This document shows positions 31,769 through 33,722 of a stretch of DNA of 33,722 nt, piece after piece. Position numbers and translations under genes: made by a program. The stretch comes from Microbacteriaceae bacterium (GTDB taxonomy: Bacteria > Actinomycetota > Actinomycetes > Actinomycetales > Microbacteriaceae), in the NCBI GenBank assembly GCA_947448845.1, contig CANFOX010000007.1, forward strand, positions 1-33,722, written 5' to 3'. The notes under the pieces are model-generated. The model saw nothing but the letters and a program-made list of their open reading frames with translations, did no database searches and had not been told where the DNA came from. Positions within the stretch are counted from its first letter, which is position 1, and each line of letters opens with the position of its first letter.

Positions 31769-33073
31769 CTATTGCCAGCCAGGCAGCCAGCGAACCAATG
31801 CCCAATACCAATCTGGTTGTGCGGTGCCCAATTGGTATGGCAGAAACAAAAAACTCACCAGCACTATGGCGGTGGCTGCAATGGCTAAGCGCCGCGCTGG
31901 TAGCTTTGCAATTGCCCAGGCCAGTGCCATGGCAAGAAAACCTTCGAACGCCACGGCGTAAAACTGAAACGCACTGCGCTGCGTGAAAATGAGCCATGGC
32001 AGCCAGCCGGCTGCAAAGCCAACCAGCGCCAGCGTGCCGCGAGTTTCAGACCGGCGCAGCAGGGCAAAGGTAAGACCCATAATCGCTAAAGTTCCTAGCC
32101 ACCAAATCAGTGGGTTTCCAAGAGTTGAGAGCACCACTTTGCAGTTTGCGCCGGTCTGACACGCGGCGGTTGCTGCCGAGTGCGGGTCTATCGCAAACAG
32201 CGTTGGCTTCTCGAGCGTGAGCCACTGCCAGGCATTCGCCACGCTCTGGTTCGACGATCGATAGCCAATGTTGTAGTTGTACATGTCGATGTGAAGCTTG
32301 ATAAAAGCCGAAATTGCATTACCACCGAAGTTTCGGTCGAGCCCGGTCGAACCGAAAAGCCAACCGAACCAGCTAGTTAAATAGGTGAGCGCGGCTGGCA
32401 GTGCCATTCGCCAGGCGGCACTCCAATGCTGCCGGGTGCGAATGGCTGCGAACGCAATCAGAGCAAGCGCGAACCACATGCCAGACCACTTGATCGACAT
32501 GGCAGCACCAAGAGCCACACCGCTTGCCGCCAACCACAAAGTTGGTCGATTCGAAGTGAACCCCTTGAGGTACAGCCACCAAGCTAGCAAAACGAATGTG
32601 GCTAGAAACCCATCGAGCATGGCAACCCGCGAGAGCATCACCGCGGTTCCATCAACCGCCATGAACAACCCTGCCAGCAGCGCAATCCGCTCGTTTTCAA
32701 AGATGAGTCGAGCCACCGCAATCACCAAGCCAACGGCAAGAATGCCAGCAATCGCAGCAGTAATGCGCCATCCCATTGGGTCGGTTGGCCCAAACCAGTC
32801 GAAACCAATCGAAATAAGCCATTTGGCAAGTGGGGGATGTGAAATCATCTCGGCTTTTGAAATCGGGGTTGGCAAGGTTCCCGATTCGAGAATGGCATTG
32901 GCACCTTTTTGCCAAACCTGTTCTGCGCCAAAAAGCCGCAACGAGATGGCGTCTTTGACGTAGTAACTTTCATCAAAAAGCAACTGGTGCCAAAAGCCGA
33001 GGGCAAACAATCGAAGCAATGCCGCCAGAGCTAAAACCCCCGCGCTTATTGAATAAAAGCGTGCCTTAGTCAT
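31769..33073 (-). CDS. Protein O-mannosyltransferase (PMT, GT39), second copy
   Basis: 434 residues with ~10 transmembrane helices. The GT39 catalytic Asp-Glu is D34-E35 in LLFDESYYVKDA, with the conserved HPPLAKWLI loop (about 79-87) and the mid-region RVAMLDGFLATFVLLAWWLYL, so the active-site half is complete. The C-terminus ends WYWALVRWLPGWQ. Pmt moves mannose from polyprenyl-phosphate-mannose to Ser/Thr of proteins during Sec export. It is shorter than the usual actinobacterial Pmt (~500-520 residues) and clearly diverged from the upstream paralogue. The gene begins 2 nt after that paralogue's stop. Confidence 0.85.
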   Translation of the reverse strand: MTKARFYSISAGVLALAALLRLFALGFWHQLLFDESYYVKDAISLRLFGAEQVWQKGANAILESGTLPTPISKAEMISHPPLAKWLISIGFDWFGPTDPMGWRITAAIAGILAVGLVIAVARLIFENERIALLAGLFMAVDGTAVMLSRVAMLDGFLATFVLLAWWLYLKGFTSNRPTLWLAASGVALGAAMSIKWSGMWFALALIAFAAIRTRQHWSAAWRMALPAALTYLTSWFGWLFGSTGLDRNFGGNAISAFIKLHIDMYNYNIGYRSSNQSVANAWQWLTLEKPTLFAIDPHSAATAACQTGANCKVVLSTLGNPLIWWLGTLAIMGLTFALLRRSETRGTLALVGFAAGWLPWLIFTQRSAFQFYAVAFEGFLAMALAWAIAKLPARRLAIAATAIVLVSFLFLPYQLGTAQPDWYWALVRWLPGWQ

Positions 33074-33075
33074 GG

Positions 33076-33722
33076 CTAGATCCAGCTAGGAAGCCACATG
33101 TGGGAATACCAGAACCAATAGGGCACCTGAAGCCCAGACCAAATCGCGTAAAAGTAAACCGAAACAGCGGTAGCTAATGCAAAGAACAAAGCAAGTTGCC
33201 GCTCGGCTTTCTGACGCTTTTGGGTCGGCTTACTCTGCAACCAACTTTTGAGAGTGAAAACCAGGGCAAGCACCATCCAAGGTAAAAACGCAATGCTGTA
33301 AAACTGAAATACTGTGCGATTCATAAAAGCTAACCATGGCAAATAGCCAGCCGCCACGCCCAACAGAATCAACCCCGGCACCGATTCGCGGTGCTTGGCG
33401 TAGCGAATCACAAGAAGCACCAGCGCAACCAGAGCAGAGAACCAAATCACCGCATTTCCAAGGGCCGATATGGCACTCGAACAGCCCCCGGCATAGGTGC
33501 ATGCATTTTGACCCTGAGTGGCACCTTCATAGAAAAACGAAGTTGGGCGATAAAGAAATCACCAAGTAAGTGGGTTACTGGCATAAGAGTGGGGTGTGTG
33601 CAGGTTGACGTGAAAATTCAAGGCTTCTTGGTGGTAATGCCAAAGTGACTGCAAATTGATTGGAACCCAAGCCAAGAATCCTTGAAGTCGGTTCGCAGGC
33701 GCTTCTGCCCAATTGGCATCCC
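33076..33722 (-). pseudogene. Protein O-mannosyltransferase (first copy), interrupted by TGA and cut by the window edge
   Basis: The frame is open from the right edge (33720, reading D-A-N-W-A-E...) to a TGA at 33561-33559, then open again to the TAG at 33078-33076 with no frameshift. Both halves match Pmt: upstream SLWHYHQEALNFHVN and HSYASNPLTW, downstream FLYRPTSFFYEG, CTYAGGCSSAISALGNAVIWF and the typical ending SHMWLPSWI. The stop replaces one codon between NPLTW and FLYRP, usually Leu or Trp-like, one base from TTA or TGG. TGA is a normal stop for neighbours, so it is best read as a nonsense mutation or sequencing error. The visible part is the C-terminal ~215 codons; the catalytic part lies outside. 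Confidence 0.8.

Noticed and set aside
33559-33561. UGA recoding as Trp or selenocysteine
   Set aside because: Other genes in the window stop at TGA, Pmt has no Cys/Sec at this place, and only one gene is affected.

Overview
The window looks like a chromosomal segment of a small-genome, moderate-GC actinobacterium. The best guess is the Microbacteriaceae, in particular the freshwater Rhodoluna/Aquiluna-type lineage. The reasons are actinobacterial hallmark genes (XPB-type helicase with its helicase-associated partner, DUF3027/DUF2530, DUF4032 beside a UgpC/MsiK-type ATPase, WXG100, LytR_C, Lys/Ala-rich H1-like protein, protein O-mannosyltransferase), very tight gene packing, a base composition a little above 50 % GC by eye, and many starts without a Shine-Dalgarno sequence. 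Genus placement is inference. No IS element, phage, CRISPR array or rRNA was seen. This is mostly core genome.

Layout. 1-1.4 kb: 3' end of cysS and rlmB. 1.4-3.8 kb (minus): DUF4032 protein and sugar-ABC ATPase. 4.0-6.2 kb (plus): DsbA-like thiol oxidoreductase, Tat-exported polysaccharide deacetylase, tRNA-Thr(UGU), and a lipoprotein starting 2 nt after the tRNA. 6.2-6.8 kb (minus): small membrane protein and msrB. 6.9-9.6 kb (plus): LytR_C protein, cold-shock protein, and groL behind two CIRCE operators. 9.6-12.2 kb (minus): WXG100 protein and an OmpR-type response regulator/sensor kinase pair. 12.3-16.0 kb (minus): XPB helicase, helicase-associated protein, small membrane protein. 16.0-17.0 kb (plus): cold-shock-domain protein and DUF3027, whose 3' end overlaps DUF2530 on the other strand. 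17.1-18.2 kb (minus): serC. 18.3-20.85 kb (plus): DtxR/IdeR regulator, NlpC/P60 endopeptidase with a long leader, a tiny ORF with its own terminator, HNH endonuclease. 20.8-22.0 kb (minus): nhaA directly behind tRNA-Arg(CCU). 22.1-25.7 kb (plus): a 1216-residue SF1 helicase-like protein whose ATPase motifs are eroded. 25.75-26.6 kb (minus): FmdB zinc ribbon and 5-formyl-THF cyclo-ligase. 26.6-28.5 kb (plus): GNAT acetyltransferase, membrane protein, H1-like protein. 28.5-33.7 kb (minus): SDR-type NAD-dependent epimerase-like protein, aldo/keto reductase, YciI, MFS transporter, and two tandem protein mannosyltransferase genes, the upstream one interrupted by an in-frame TGA and cut by the window edge.

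Together the genes cover translation (cysS, rlmB, two tRNAs), envelope and surface work (deacetylase, DsbA-like, NlpC/P60, lipoprotein, Pmt), protein quality (groL, msrB), DNA transactions (XPB pair, HNH, helicase-like giant) and metal/signal control (DtxR, two-component system). The points most worth a second look are the eroded helicase-like protein, the stop codon in the mannosyltransferase, the two tRNA-to-CDS junctions that would yield leaderless mRNAs after tRNA 3' processing, and the small ORF/terminator unit near 20.2 kb. No gene-free stretch exceeds 300 bases; the longest, 20056-20342, holds that unit.
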